Positions 34,485 through 48,530 of a stretch of 64,000 bases of DNA are shown one piece after another. The DNA is from Tamarix chinensis (taxonomy: Eukaryota > Streptophyta > Magnoliopsida > Caryophyllales > Tamaricaceae), in the NCBI GenBank assembly GCA_030549775.1, contig CM060173.1, positions 42,988,110-43,052,109 of the forward strand, read 5' to 3'. The translations under genes were made by a program, and so were the position numbers. A model generated the notes under the pieces. The model saw nothing but the letters and a program-made list of their open reading frames with translations. It was not told the origin of the DNA and made no database searches. Position 1 is the first letter of the stretch; every line of letters begins with the position of its first letter.

Positions 34485-34990
34485 TTACAATTGATTAGAT
34501 TCTCCCACATAAAATCATAAATTAGAATCTCCCAAGCAAAACCATAAATCGGATTCCCCCAAACAAATCATAAATTAGATTCTCCCAATCAAATCATAAA
34601 CTAGATTCTCCTATATAATATCATAAATTACATTCTCCCAAATAACATCATAAATTAGATTCTCCCAATTAACATCATAAATTAGATTCTCCCAAACACA
34701 CCATAAATTCGATTCTCCCATATAACATCATAAATTAGATTCTCCCAATTAACATCATAAATTAGATTCTCCCAAACACACTATAAATTTGATTCTCCCA
34801 TATAACATCATAAATTACATTCTCCCAATTAACATCATAAATTAGATTCTCCCAAACACACTATAAATTTGATTATCCCATAGAACATCATAAATTACAT
34901 TCTCCCAAATAAAACCATATATTATATTCTCCGCATAAAACCATAATTTATATTCTTCCACATAAAACCATACATTAGATTATTCCTTAT
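34485..34990. repeat. 27-28-bp minisatellite (ATCATAAATTAGATTCTCCC)
   Basis: About 17-18 tandem copies of a 27-28-bp unit. There is an apparent higher-order period of three units, because the linkers AATTAAC, AAACACAC and ATATAAC alternate. It is preceded (34040-34380) by a looser array based on CCATGCAAACCCTAATACCA. Confidence 0.85.
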
Positions 34991-35597
34991 AAAACCATAA
35001 AATTAGGTCAACTCACTTCCCTTAGTCAACTTATTTTCCCATCCTCCTTTTTCATCCTTTCTCCCACACAAACCACATCGACACCCTCTCATGCATGTCT
35101 TACAGGGTCACCACATATCGTCACATACACATAGTACACATGCCATACAAAAACATACTTCAACTCCATGTTATACCACATACAAAATAATTAATAATAA
35201 TAAACACAGGATACATAGCATGCGAAGCACATAATGCACATAAGCATATAAAAGGCCTTAGCACCCCTTACCTAAAACGACACCGGTCTTGGAGCACACT
35301 CCTACACCTCCTTACGGTTTTGACTGGTTTTACCTATTATGAGGGAAAAGCTAAAATTAGAATCCCTCCTATCAAAATAATATTAAACACTAACTTAATA
35401 TAAGCCTAGGTTTTTGATAAAATAATAATAACAAAAATACCAAAATAATATCAATATTAATATTAATAAGAATAATAAAAATAGTAGAAATAATAATAAA
35501 AAGGCATTACTCAAAAATAAAGTGAAGTAAGGGATTCAGACCCTTTACCAAAATAATACTACAAAGATTATTTGTAAATTAAATAACCCAATTCAGA

Positions 35598-36026
<429 letters not shown>

Positions 36027-36354
36027 TATTAGAAAAACTAATGTTAATATATTTATATTAATAATAATGGAATAAGAATAATGGAAATTCAAAATAGAAA
36101 ATAATAATAGTAATTATGCTTATAACATTTTAATATTAATAATAGTAAATATAGAAATAATAAGAAGAAAAATAATAAAATCGAATTAAAATACATTAGG
36201 CTTCAACCCTCAACATAAATAATAATAAAATATTGATGCTAATAATAATAATAATAATGCATATTAAAAATATAAATATTAAGAATAATAATAATAGTAT
36301 TTATATGCAAATAATAGAAATAAAATAATTTAATGGTTATAAAAATAGGGAAAA

Positions 36355-37600
36355 TAGCTGAGAGGGTCTAGGGTTCAACCATAGGTTGGTGGGGATAGGC
36401 GGCACCAGCGGTGGCGCACGACAGCGGCCGAAAAAAGAGACGAAAGAGGGGAAAGTTGCATGCGGGGAATAAGATAGGAAGAATTATGATGGGAGCTGGG
36501 GTGTTTTGAGTTTCCCAGAAGGAGAGGGACAGAATGAGGGTGGTGGTGCAGCCAAAGGTGGCGGCGCACGGCGGCGATGGTGGTGGCAAATGGAGGAGAA
36601 GAAGAAAGAGAGAGGAGGAGAGGGAGAAAAAGGAAACTAAAGGTATGGGGAGATAGAGCAGGGTATGTAGCACATAATGGGAGGAGAAAGAAGCAGCTTT
36701 AGCGGCGGAGGAGGTGGCTAAGGGCGGCGCGAAGGGTGGCGGGGGTTGGAAGACAGGTTGGTCGAGAAGGGAAATTCGCATAGTCGGGGAGGATTGTACA
36801 TAAAGAATCGAGGGTGATGAATTTTTTGGTTAGCTAGAGGAAGATGCGAGGATTACACGGGTAGCCAGGGATGGTGGTGAAGTTGGCCAGAGGCGGCGGT
36901 CGAAGCATCTAAATGGGCGGCGGTGGTAAGGTTGGAGAATTTTGGGCAACAACCAAAGCTCGATACAGAGCTGCTTACGAAGGTATTTATAGGGAAAATA
37001 AGATAGGGTAGGGTTCTTTGGGTTGGTTACGGGGTAAGGAACGTAGGGTTCAGGTCGCCGGAGGCGACGTTTGGCTGGCGGCAGCAAATCGGGGCAAGGG
37101 TTGCGCATGGAAAGGAGAGGGAAAAATCACGTAAGAAATGGAGATTTAGTTGGGTCAAGAGGGCCGGCGATTCAGGGGGAATAGATAGGAATAAAAACAG
37201 CCGGTCAAAACTGACGTAACCGGCGGCGATAATCTTAGCTGGGCGGCAGAGTTGCAGGCTGGCGACGTCGGGGAAGAAGAAGATGGGGGGGGGCTGGACC
37301 GGGCGACCGAGAAAGAAAGAAGAGAAAAAGAAAGGGAGGAGACCGGGCGGTCCGGCGACGGAGGAGGAGGTTTAAATGAAACAACGGGTTTCAGTATCAA
37401 ACGAATCAAAATGCGACGTAGAGGGGGACGACAAAAGAAGCCAGCGTCGCGCAGCTGGGCTGCGCCGAAGGAAAAGAAAAGGAGAAGTGGGTCGCGGGAG
37501 AGGCAGCCCAAACGAGGAGAAGAAGAAAAAGAAAAAGAAAAGAAGAAGAAAAAGAAGAAAAAGGAAAGAAAAGGAAAAAAGGAAAAGAGAGAAATAATTA
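36355..37600 (-). other. GC/purine-rich core of the third LTR
   Basis: Position and composition match the cores at 21601-22760 and 26480-27690, with CCGCC-rich motifs on the minus strand. Short Pro/Ser-rich open frames occur (36781-36368, 37511-37155). It ends in a GAAGAAGAAAAAG-type purine tract (37500-37590). No domain is recognised. Confidence 0.6.
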
Positions 37601-38032
37601 TGTTGGGTATCTAAATTAATTAAAATATTTGGGATATTTAAAAATAATAATATTTAAATAAAATAATCTTTAAATCCCTTTTTAAGCTAAATTAGAATTT
37701 TTAAAAGATTTTCCATAAATTCCATTTTAATTAGCAAAACACCCTAAATTTCTCCAATTAATTAATTTATAAAATTATTATTAATTTAAAACTATTTTCT
37801 CATTATTATTTTCAACAAAATAATTTATTTAATTAATTTCCAAAATAAAATCTTTAATTATCCAAAATACTAAAATTTCTTTAGTAAAAATACTTACAAA
37901 TTTCTTCTTAATTTTTCCTAATACATTCCTTTTTATTTTAACAAAATTAATTTATTTAAATAATTTTTTCTAATAAAATATCATTTAAATATAATTTATA
38001 AAATTAAAAAATTTTTCGGGCATTTTAGGAAT

Positions 38033-38465
38033 TGTCATAGTCCCTTATATTAGAGTGATATTAGCGAGATGTTTATGTTGGGACTAGCGATGATTGAGGA
38101 GACAACAAAGTATATTCAATTGATTCAAGATCAGATGAGAGAAACCTAGGATCAATAGAAGAGCTACATGATTTAAGAAGATAGACTGATGGTTATGAGG
38201 TGGGTGATAGAGTCCTTTTAAGAGTCTCTCCCACTAAGGGAGTCATGAGGTTCGGTAGAAAGGGTAAGCTTGGTTTAAGGTACATTAAACCGTACGAGAT
38301 TGTGGATCGAGTTAGTAAGGTTGATTATCGTTTAGCCCTGCTGGTAGATTTGTCGTGTGTGCACAATGTATTTCATATATTCTAGTTGAGGAAGTACATA
38401 GCAGATCCTTCGCACGTCATTCAGCTGAAGTCATTAGAGCTGATAAGTCTCTAACTTATGAAGAA
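38033..38465 (+). pseudogene. Integrase C-terminal part of the Tekay/Del-like element
   Basis: It continues from LYGRN with CHSPLYWSDIS, LGLAMIEETTKYIQLIQDQM, then GDRVLLRVSPTKGVMRFGRK, PYEIVDRVSKVDYRLAL, CVHNVFHIF and LRKYIADPSHVI. This is the GPY/F-type tail of chromoviral integrase. Stops occur at several points. Confidence 0.88.
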
Positions 38466-38650
38466 TGACCAGTAATTATCCTAAACACAAAGACCCAAGC
38501 AACACCATGAAGAGTGTTCTTCTAGTAAAGATCCTTTAGTCACGACATGGTGCCGAGGAGGCCACTTTGGAGGTTGAGGAAGAGGTTCAAAAGAAGTACC
38601 CAGAGTTGTTTTTTGAGTTTGATGTTTGTTGGTGTGGTCTTTATTTTAAG
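38466..38650 (+). pseudogene. Chromodomain relic
   Basis: Frames give PVIILNTKT and HGAEEATLEVEEEVQKKYPE, the expected W-x-x-EEATWE-like end of the integrase chromodomain in Tekay/Del elements. The aromatic cage cannot be judged because of frameshifts. Confidence 0.65.
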
Positions 38651-38753
38651 GGGGCAGTACCCCTTTTTTCTTGTTGAAATTACTGTGTGAATTGTAGTTT
38701 ATTATGTAGTGTGCCTAGACCTTGGATAGTAGGCTTCGGGGACCTAGTCTCTT

Positions 38754-38764
38754 TTAGGGGGTAG
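38754..38764 (+). promoter_or_regulatory. Polypurine tract
   Basis: TTTTAGGGGGTAG directly precedes the 3' LTR start at 38765. The run is short and interrupted by one T, but the position is right. Confidence 0.6.
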
Positions 38765-41287
38765 TGTTTTAATACCTCATAGTTTTATGAGTTTGTTGAA
38801 TGTGAATAGTGTTTATTGAAATTCAATAATATTTGATTTTAATTTGGGACTATAATTGGGTTTGAGGAAAATTTGGATTTGAATAGGATTTGGAAATTAA
38901 ATAAAATGAACTTCTAGGTGGCTTGATTTACTGGTTTGTTATTTTAGCTAAAGGGTTTTGTTCAATCAGACCAATCAACTGGTTTGGAGAGCCGATTGTT
39001 TAGTTAGTAGAGTATTCGACTAGTAAACCAAACCCATCTACTTGTTTGTCAAGTTGATTAAATTTTTGAAACATACTTTTTTTTTAGAAAAATTCTTATA
39101 CCAAAATAGAACCTTAATAATCCCATTCTAAGGTGTTCTTGAGAGATTCTTAACATTTCTCATCATGTATTAGGTTCTAGCTACTGCCTCAAACTGATTT
39201 GAGGGTTCGATTTGGACAATTAAGGGTAAGGATGTCCTCAACTTTATATTCTTTCCTCTCTCTCCTTTGCACACTTCTAGAATTTTTGCTTTGATTTCCA
39301 AGCTATATCTTCTAGCTAGGAGATTCCTTCCCATGCTGATCGTTCATTACCTCTCTTATGCTTGACATTTTCTACAAAAATTTGACTAGCTTTATCTAGA
39401 AATCATTATTTTAGCTCTGGAAGGGAGGTTAGCCTACAACTCAAATTCGAACGATAGAATTTAAGGTTTTTGATATGTGCATTAACTATACTCACTCTTG
39501 AACTGATTCGTTGGCTATAACTAACCCTTATCACCTCTTGTGCTCACTTTTCTTTCACCCTTCAAGATATTCTATCTCTCTAACAATAGTGTTCTTCCCC
39601 TTCACTTTGAGTATAATTTTGATTCCTTTCCACTCTTTTTATCCTTTCTATAACTCATTCTTGTTTATCTTTAAGGAAGGAAGGGTTATATTTAGGAGGA
39701 ATTTGAGTCTCTTTCAGTACAACTTCTCTCTATTTTTTCTCTTAAGTTTGGTAAGATTATCTCCTTTTAAATTGAATTATTATTTGTGAAAATTTTCATT
39801 GAGTTCTAAATTTTTAACATTCTATTTTAAAGGTTTGTAAGTTTTGAATCTCCAGGTTGAGTTTTTCCATTTATGGAAAATTTTAGCTTCCATCAGGTAA
39901 GTCATTCTTACTTTTGAATTGTGGTTTGGTTAAGCATGTGATGTGGTGTATTATTTGATATGATAACTTTATGGGTTTGTATGAGAGTATGGTTTTTGAT
40001 GGATGCATGTTGATTAGTAAGTACAATCCAAGGAAAATATACGCTGTTAGGGAAATAGGGTTGATTTGATTAATTGTGAATCACGTTTCAGTTTATGATC
40101 TAACAAAGTATTGGCATGATGCTATGATATATTTTGGTTTAGATGTGGTAGGATTTTAGAGTGCGATTTGCATGAAAAATGTCTTTTTTTGTGCTGTTTG
40201 GGGGCAAACTGATCAATTGGTTAGGTAAAATCGATCAATTGGTGGGTGTGTTGTGACCTTGGTTTCTCTGTACTTAAACCTATCAACTGGTTGGTTGAAC
40301 CAATTGATTGGTCTTAGAATATCGACTAGTTTGGCCAAAGTGATCAGCTAGTTTGAGGGAATATTAGGTTTGATTGAGCCAAACCAATTGATTGGTTTGT
40401 AAAACCCATCGACTTGTTCATCCAAATTGTGTGATTTTGATCTTCTAACTTGGATATACTTTAAGACTATTCTTAATATTGCTGTATGACTATTTAATGA
40501 GTGAAATACATATGTTGAAATAGATTAACAATCTAATGGATGGATTAAATAGATCATAATTCTTGGCATAGTCAATAGATGTTTGTGAAGGGCTTAGTGG
40601 GAAATCCTAAATAAGTATTGTATAATTTTAAAGGGGTAATGTAATTTGGATTATTAGCTTGAAATGGATTAATCTGAGGGATTGGTTAATATTGAGTAAG
40701 CATTAATGGAAATCCCACCACTTGGTTGGGAGAAAGGAAATGGTTGAGATGGAATAATTTTGTAGATGCCTTGGTTGCATGTTATATGGTCTTGTATGAT
40801 CTCATAACCTTGAAAATAACATAATAATCACTTAAAGCACAATATGATTGAGCTATGTATGAGTGTGGGTTACCCTAACCTTGATTAGCTACCAGGGGTT
40901 AGTTTACGTTTGGTCTTTTATTGGTGGCTTCAAGTAGGATCTTAGCTGAATCCAGTACTTTACCTACTCTAGACATTAATGATGTAATAGTGGGTAATGA
41001 TATTAAAGGGTCTTGCAACCTATGTGGTTTTGGTGGTTACTTGACTTTGGCCCAAACTTATGTCCATTGGTGGTTACATCAATTCTGTTATAATTTATTT
41101 GCTTTAGCTTCGATAGAATTCTATGATATGTGAGACTATAGGATGGTTTGTAGTCCATTTCTCAATAAGAAGTTAAAATAAGAGTGTGACTAAAGAGGAA
41201 AAATAACCGTAAATGAAATAAGAGTTTATAAATGAATGACCTAATAGGTTATATAAGTCAAGAAAATGGACTTATTATAGAATTGTG
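38765..41287 (+). repeat. 3' LTR of the Tekay/Del-like element, truncated
   Basis: It is collinear with the 5' LTR from its first base (TG-TTTTAATACC versus TGTAATACC) to the equivalent of about 16384, where an Athila-type LTR begins. It carries about 440 bp (40180-40620) that the 5' LTR lacks, and is missing the last ~760 bp. Confidence 0.85.
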
Positions 41288-42783
41288 TGATAAACCGAAT
41301 ATTTTTCATATTTTTACTCTACTTTTCCTTTATTTTTGTAATTTTTCTTGGGATCTTACTTGTGTTTACTACTCTCTTGGTAATTTTTTTAGAAAATTGT
41401 GCATAAACGCATAAATGAAAGGAAGTGGTACATCGAATCAAGAAAACAAATCAAATATGAAAGGCATTAAATGAAGATAATCAACCCCACATGATATTAG
41501 AAAAGTGAAGAAAGAAAAATAGTTGAAAAGAGAAGCAAAGGAGTCAAGAGGAGGAAGAAATGGGTGTTGCACGACTACAATGCAACCAGTTGTACAACTG
41601 TGTAAATGTTAATCATTAGCGTGCAAGAGAATAAAAGTTGCATGGCCAGCCAGTACAACCTTGCATAGCCATGGGACTATTGAAAACACATGCCACTGAT
41701 AAAAACTTTGCACAACCTCAGCACAACCATGCTTGCACACGTTTGTTGAGAGAAGAAAAGCTACACGGCCAGCCAGTGCAGTCTTCCACAGCCGTGCAAC
41801 TGACAATTACCACTCCGCATGTTCTTCTTCCATGATGTTTTCCACTATGTTCTTCTTCAACATTGAGGGGGGAATAAAAATGGAGGAGGGACAAAATATT
41901 ATAGGGGTTGAAGACTTCATTTTTCTCCATTACTCCTAAGAAAAAAACTCATTGGAATTTACTTTGAATACATATGCAAATTTTATTCTTCAAAACTAAG
42001 AGGAGATAAGTGTATATTTCTTCTTTGCAAATAACATATTTTCATCTTCAATCTATGGTTTGATCTATCCATTCTATTTTTTGTTATTCACTATATATGT
42101 AATATGCATGTCATTTATATTTATTTTCTACATTTCTTTCAAATCATGAGTGAGTAATTCCCTTTTTTGGGATTGAACTAGTCTCTATTTGGTATGAATA
42201 TGATGAGTTAAATTATATGTTGTATGTATGGTTCATATATGCTGTTTCGTATGTTAGGAATTATTTTTATGAGTTGGGTTTGATAAAATTTGATTTATAT
42301 AGATGTTAACTGAAAAGTTGAAATCAATGTCAGAAATTAATATACAAATAGGAATTCAAATGATCACAAAAGTAGATGTTTGATTCTTAGGGACTATGGA
42401 ATCGGTGGTATTTAATGTATTTAATTTAATTTATTAGTCTCGAAAGCAGTCAATGAATTAGATTAGATATGTTCCTAGACCTTGAAAGAGGCTAGTGAAT
42501 CACATTAGACCGATTGTTCATAGTTATTTTGAACTATACTATGATATATTGTTAAATCATTACTGAATATTGAGGACGAGACTGAAGTTCAATCCTAGGC
42601 TTTATATCTATCATTACCAATTCTATATTTTGTTAGTCATTTTATTATTTACTTCCATATTCTCATTTTGTAATGACTTAGATAGCTAAAATAATAAAAT
42701 TCAGTAATCAATTGTGAAGTCCTTGTAGATATGACATTGACATGCTACAACGAAGCCATGCACTTGCGTATTAACAACCATCA
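41288..42783 (+). mobile_element. Solo LTR of an Athila-type gypsy element (1496 bp)
   Basis: It begins TGATAAACCG and ends CAACCATCA. It aligns along its whole length with the Athila 5' LTR at 54899-56396, for example ATGAGTGAGTAATT, GGATTGAACTAG, CTTGAAAGAGGCTA and ACTTAGATAG. No PBS follows and no PPT precedes it. The flanking 5-mers differ (TTGTG left, ATGTT right), so it is not a simple solo LTR with a TSD. Confidence 0.78.
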
Positions 42784-42809
42784 ATGTTCTTGGATGATAG
42801 AAGCCCTCC

Positions 42810-42995
42810 TAACCCTATTTACTAATTTTCAAACTAATTTGAAGCCAGTGAATTTCAAAATGTCACTTTAATGACCTCATTGCTAAATTTGTAACCTCTT
42901 CTTAACCTAATTTACTAATTTGTAAATAATTTGTGGCTGGTGAATTTCAAAAAGTCACTTTAATGACATCATCACCAATTTTTTAACCTACTCCT
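42810..42995. repeat. Tandem duplication, two ~93-bp units
   Basis: TTTACTAATTT...GGTGAATTTCAAAAAGTC-like sequence starts at 42818 and recurs at 42911. The copies are about 80% identical. Confidence 0.75.
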
Positions 42996-44391
42996 CCTTC
43001 TTATCCTATTACCTTTATATCTATGAGATTCCCTTTATACTTCTTCCTTCTAATTCTCTATTTAATTCCATGATCTCTACCTCCCTCCTTGTCTCTATTT
43101 GCTTTTCTCTCTCAGCATTAAAAACTTACATGTATTTTTCCCAACTATTCACACTACCCTATGGTTCGCCTTGAACCTATTAAATATGCTTATAGAGGAT
43201 TGGATTTGGGATATGGTTTGGGGTTTTGAATTATAAACCCCCTTACCCTTCATATTTTACTAGAATCTTTAGCAATCACAAGCTAAAACGTCCTTTTTCT
43301 CCCTTTCCCCAACCTTCGAGTCTCCATTTTTTCTCCCTATTCTCTTTTACCTATATTCTCAATCTCTATAATCTATATTTATGACCTTTATTCCCTCTTT
43401 TAATCCTTCCTCTAATTCCTTGTTTTGCTCTAAAATAAGATAGGGTTAGATTTAAAGAAAGATTGAGGGATTGTCTCTTTTCTTTTCTTGGTTTCTTTCT
43501 TTCTATTGAGTAGGTTTATTCTTTCTAATTTTTTTCACTAATATTCAGTTTTATCTTAGATCTTGTGAGATTTTAAGGGCTTTACTAAGCTTTTAATATT
43601 ATCTTTTAAGGTGTTCAAGAACTAAAGAGGTTTGGATTTTCAAGTTGAGACGAGTTTTTTCTCTTTTTTGGTAGGTTTTTCTAAGTTTTCTTGAGGTAAA
43701 TTATTGCCATTCCTGTTGTGTGGAAAATGGTATGAGTGACTGAGTTATATGTTGTGTGAAAGCATGGGTCTTCAAGATGAAAATGTGTTTGAGCATTTTA
43801 AGGATTGATTAAATGAAAGCATGGGTAGAAAAGCCTACTTAGAATATTATGTGCATCAACCTCATGGGTATGATTTAGATTCGTGGCTACCTTTGGCATT
43901 TTGAGAATTTCTACAACATTAGCATGTGAAAGTATAATATATCAGTTGTTTTGCATATAGTTATAACATGAAATAATATGATACAAGACTCTTTTATGCT
44001 TGTAATGATTTTATAAAGGTGAAAGTATGATTTCATTAGGCTAATGAGATGCTAAGCATGATTTAGGAATTTAACATGTTAATCCATGCATATTACTTGT
44101 TGATAACCTTATATAATCTATAATTGAATGAGAAAAACTTAAAGTACTTGATTATATGTAAATGTGTATGATAGAGGTTGTTTTTTCTTGGATTGATCGA
44201 TTAGTTCAAGAGGTTGATTGATTGGTTAAGATGACACATCAAATGGTCCTAGAACACATCCATTAGTCATTTTGACCCATCGACTACTCCTTGTGACACA
44301 TCAATGCTATGTAAGATCAATCGATTAGTTATCTTATCATCTTGGTGGTCTTAGTCTCAACTTAGACCTATCAACCATGTTGACCTTGTAA

Positions 44392-47300
44392 GTTAAACAA
44401 TGTCATTTTCCTTGTTTTGATGATGACAAATGGGTTTAGAGAACTAATATGTTTTCTTAAGTTTGTACGAGCTATGATTAACAAACAAAGAGACCAAATC
44501 ACACTTACTCAAATCATATGTCAAGTATAAAATTAAAAGGGCAATAAAGTGTCAAAGCAACATACAATATCATATAAAGATAAGGAAGACTTAACGTTTA
44601 AGGTTTATATTTCTAAGTCTTAGGTTTTCTTATAAAGAGTTAAGTTGAGAAGTTTCACATTTTGATCAAAAATCTTTAAAATGCTTTTAAACACTTAACT
44701 TGAATTCACTTCATGTGAGTTAATGGTTGATCTTGAATTCTAAATCTTTCCAAAGTGTTTTAAATCTTGTTTGGTTTCATTCAAAACCACTCGACTTGTC
44801 TCATGAGTGATAGATTGGTTTGGTTTAATCTAAGGGAATTAAACATGTAAAAGTCAAACATATCAACTGGTGCAATAAACCAATTGTAACACCTCCAAAT
44901 TTACTACTAAATTTTTTTTCTTTAAGTAGAAGGGTGTAATTAGATATTTGGGTATTACCGCCGTAATTAACATAAGTTTGGCTTACCCCACCATCCTTAC
45001 GTCAATCACAAGGAAAAATGATTAGAAAATTTAAAACATGATTAGAAAGAGACGAGAGAACTTATTATAACATCAAATAAATTCTTGGAGATCAACTCTG
45101 ATTACAATATCAAAATAAAAAAAGAGGATCTCATGAAACCAACAGTCCAAAAAGGTATCCGGTAAAACTATCATCTGGATAACATGACTCTACGCCCAAA
45201 TCCTGATATGAATGAATCACTCCTCCATATATATCGCATCAAAAGCTAAAAAATCATCCACATGGTCCTCATCAACCTACACATAAATATCTGGGTTGTC
45301 TACTTGTTGGAGTGAGTAGCACCCATGAAACGGATGATCAGTACGCTATGTACTAATTAAGGTAACGGTATAATCAAGAAGGGTTACACATAAAACAAGA
45401 ATTCCCATAAGCAATTCATACATGCACAAATAGAAGAAAGCTAGATAACTATTGATTCCAAGTATTTCATTAGATATACCATATTTCAATCTTTTATTTA
45501 TGCTGAGTTTAGGGACCCCACTCTTCTTAAACCGGTGGAACGGTCTAAAACACCTCTTGTGGACAACACACTCAAGCCACTATTATTATCCGGTGGAATG
45601 GAGAAAACACCTCTTAGAGTAAAATACTCCTGAGCCACTATTTATTAACCTAGTGGAATGGTCTGAAGCACCTCTCGAGGAAAACTCACCCGAGCCACTA
45701 TTATTATCCGGTGGAACGAACTCAACACCTCGATCCAAACTCACGTATTCTTTCATTTTAAATGATTAGTATCTTTCCATTTATACTTTGACTCTTAGTT
45801 GTATTTCCATTCACATTGAGTATAGGGCTCCACTATTCTTGTTCCAATGGAATGGACTAAAGCACGTCTCGGGGACAACACACCCAAGCCACTATTATTA
45901 TCCGATGGAACGGAGCCATATAAACACCTTGACCCGACCCAAGTGACCTTTCACTTTACCTGATTAATATCTTATTTAGAGTTAATTGTATATTATAATG
46001 CCAAACTCAAGACATAAAATTAAACACACAGGTATGGCCATGTAATTATCCTTAAATGACCATAATACCCACAGGGAAATCAATACAACTGTATTCTCCC
46101 AAAACCTTTATAAAACCCAAAACATATACATTTCTAATCATTATTCGAAGTGCATATTCTTAGTTTTCCATCGGTATCTTGTATCTAATATTATACCCAA
46201 ACATGTACATACATAATTATATTATTCTTAAGATTATCATTCATAGCAATTCCATAATTAAATTATTCAATATAACACACTTAACACAAAAGCATATACA
46301 TAGATACAAGTATCACATAAATTTCAAGCTACTACATGTATCCCTACCGACAAGGATACTGGGCTTTGTACACGTCAATCCTATACCTCATCCAAGCTCA
46401 CCAAAAAATACCTATAAAAATAAGATAGAATATGAATAGGATCAAAGGTTAAAAATTAAGAGGGAGATTATGGTTGAGAAGGGTAAAAATGGAATTTATC
46501 GAAGTCAAATGGAAACTTAAATTGTATGGAAGTTTAGAAGAATGTGTGGTGGAGCTATGGTTAAATTTTGGTGGTTTTTGGACAAGATTTGGGGTAAAAA
46601 TAGGGTTGAATAGCTAAAATGGGAAGTTGGACGACTAGACGGTGCAGGATTTGCACGGCCGTGTAGTAACAGTGCAAAACAAGTTGAAGGAAGAAAAGAT
46701 ACACAACCAGGTAGAGCAGGAATTGCACGATTGTGCAGCACTGGGACAAGAGAAAATAAAATGTATGGCCAGAAGGTGTAAGAGTTGCATGGTTGTGCAA
46801 CAGGATATATAAGTGTTGCACGACCGTGCATAGGCTGTGCACTTTGAAACTCTACAATAGTCGAGGGAAAAGAGAAGGGAAAAGAGGCAGCGGTCAGCAG
46901 TGATGGCAGGCGATGGTGAGGGGAAGGTTGGGGCAACCTTGGTGGTTGGTCAAGCAGCTAAAAGGCGGCTAGTGGTGGCTTGAGTGGTGGTAGTAGTAGT
47001 ATAAGAGCATGTGAGGCAAGGAGATGATGCATGTGTAGAAGAATCAAAACTTCTTATGCCATAAAATCGCCGCAGGAGAAGAACCAAAAGAATAGAAAAG
47101 AAAAAGGAAGAAAAGAAAAGGAGAAAGACAAGGAAAAGAGAGAAAGGTTAGGGAATTAGGATTAGATTAGGAATTTTGGGATTAGCCAAATACTTTAGAT
47201 TAGTAGAAATTTTAGCAAGTTTTGGTTTATGAATATTTGGTTTATCTGAATTAAGGTTTCGGTTTCAGTTAATGTTTTTGGATTAAGAAATTTGGTTAAG

Positions 47301-48530
47301 GCTAACAAAAATATTTCTTGAGATTAGATTCAAATTAGGGCTAATGACACAGGATTAGGTTAAGAAATTTTTTTGGGTGTTTCACCAAATTGATCAATTG
47401 TTTTTGTCAAACCGATTAACTAGTTTGGAAACTTATCGGCTAGTTTAACCAACCAACTATGGGTTTCACTCCTACAGAACACCATTCATCTTTGTCTAAA
47501 CTCATAGATTGGTGTCTCCAAACCAATTGACTAGTTTGAGAAAACCAATCTACTTGTTCTACCAACTAGTCTAAGGCTTGAGACAAAGTGCAAGATGCTT
47601 TTGTTTAGGGAGTAAACTGATTGATTGGTTTGAGTACATTGATTGATTGTTTGAAAGGAAACATTGACTATTTTACTAAACTATAGTATTGTTCATATAT
47701 GTTCATATTACCAACTGAATACAATATAAAATAGATTGACTAGTTTATGTAATGGTAATTTTCCTTTCTTAGGTCTAAACAAATTCAATCAACTAGTTTG
47801 AACAACTAATTGACTGGTGAAAATTAAAATTTGATTTTCTACCCATTGAGAGATAGGACTATTTGAAATTTTGTATCGAAAAGCTACACGATGAGGGAGA
47901 GCTATATAAAAAATCTCCCTCAACATTTATTACAAAACTTTTCAAGTACATCTACGATATAATTAATTATCTACTCTCAAAATCATTCAATTACTCACTT
48001 AAATTCTTTTAACTTTCAATTCTTGAGTTTGTAGAGAAAAATATTCAATGATCACTTCTCTTAGCTATAGTTTCTCTATTATTTTAGTATTTTTTTTATT
48101 ACATTTAGAAATATTATATCTTATCTAAAGTTCTACAATTTTATATATTGATTTTTTGGTGAGAATAAATTGTGATTGCAATCACCTTATAAAATTCATC
48201 ACAAAGGGGTTAGTGAGTGTTTGCTTATCATTCTTGATAGATTCTTATTGAGAATCTAGAGAATATAAATAAGTTAAGTTTAAATCATTTCTTATAGGGT
48301 AATTGATATTGTAATACCCATAAACCAAGACCAAAGTCATCATCAATAAAAATACACCACGTATTCAAAATCTAAATGGGAGAATGTTTTGATAATGGAT
48401 GTAGAGAGTAACTCTTAAACTGCTCTACATTGTGTGTAAATTATTTATTTGCTATTTTCATTTTAAAAATCCTTATTCACCCCCTCTAGTATTTTTTTTA
48501 ACCTACTTTAACCAAACCCTAGTTTTTAAA
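44392..48530 (+). mobile_element. Probable Ty1/copia solo LTR, interrupted
   Basis: The left end GTTAAACAATGTCATTTTCC, followed by TTGTTTTGATGATGACAAA, and the right end TTATTCACCCCCTCTAGTA are typical of SIRE/Maximus-like copia LTRs. Removing 44885-47384 leaves about 1.6 kb. The exact ends and TSD could not be fixed. No gag-pol is present, so it looks like a solo LTR. Confidence 0.55.
44885..47384 (-). mobile_element. Fourth, shorter member of the ~5-kb LTR family (2500 bp)
   Basis: It starts on the plus strand TGTAACACCTCCAAATTTAC and ends TTTTTTTGGGTGTTTCA. The flanks are CCAAT (44880-44884) and CCAAA (47385-47389), a TSD with one mismatch. It keeps six diverged CCACTATTATT-CCGGTGGAACGG units (about 45520, 45576, 45637, 45697, 45828 and 45891) and a core with TTGCACGGCCGTG motifs. 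It lacks the 21-nt array and is half the length of its relatives. Confidence 0.75.

Noticed and set aside
46179..46439. 86-codon open frame
   Set aside because: AT-rich chance frame within the 44885-47384 LTR; no conserved residues.
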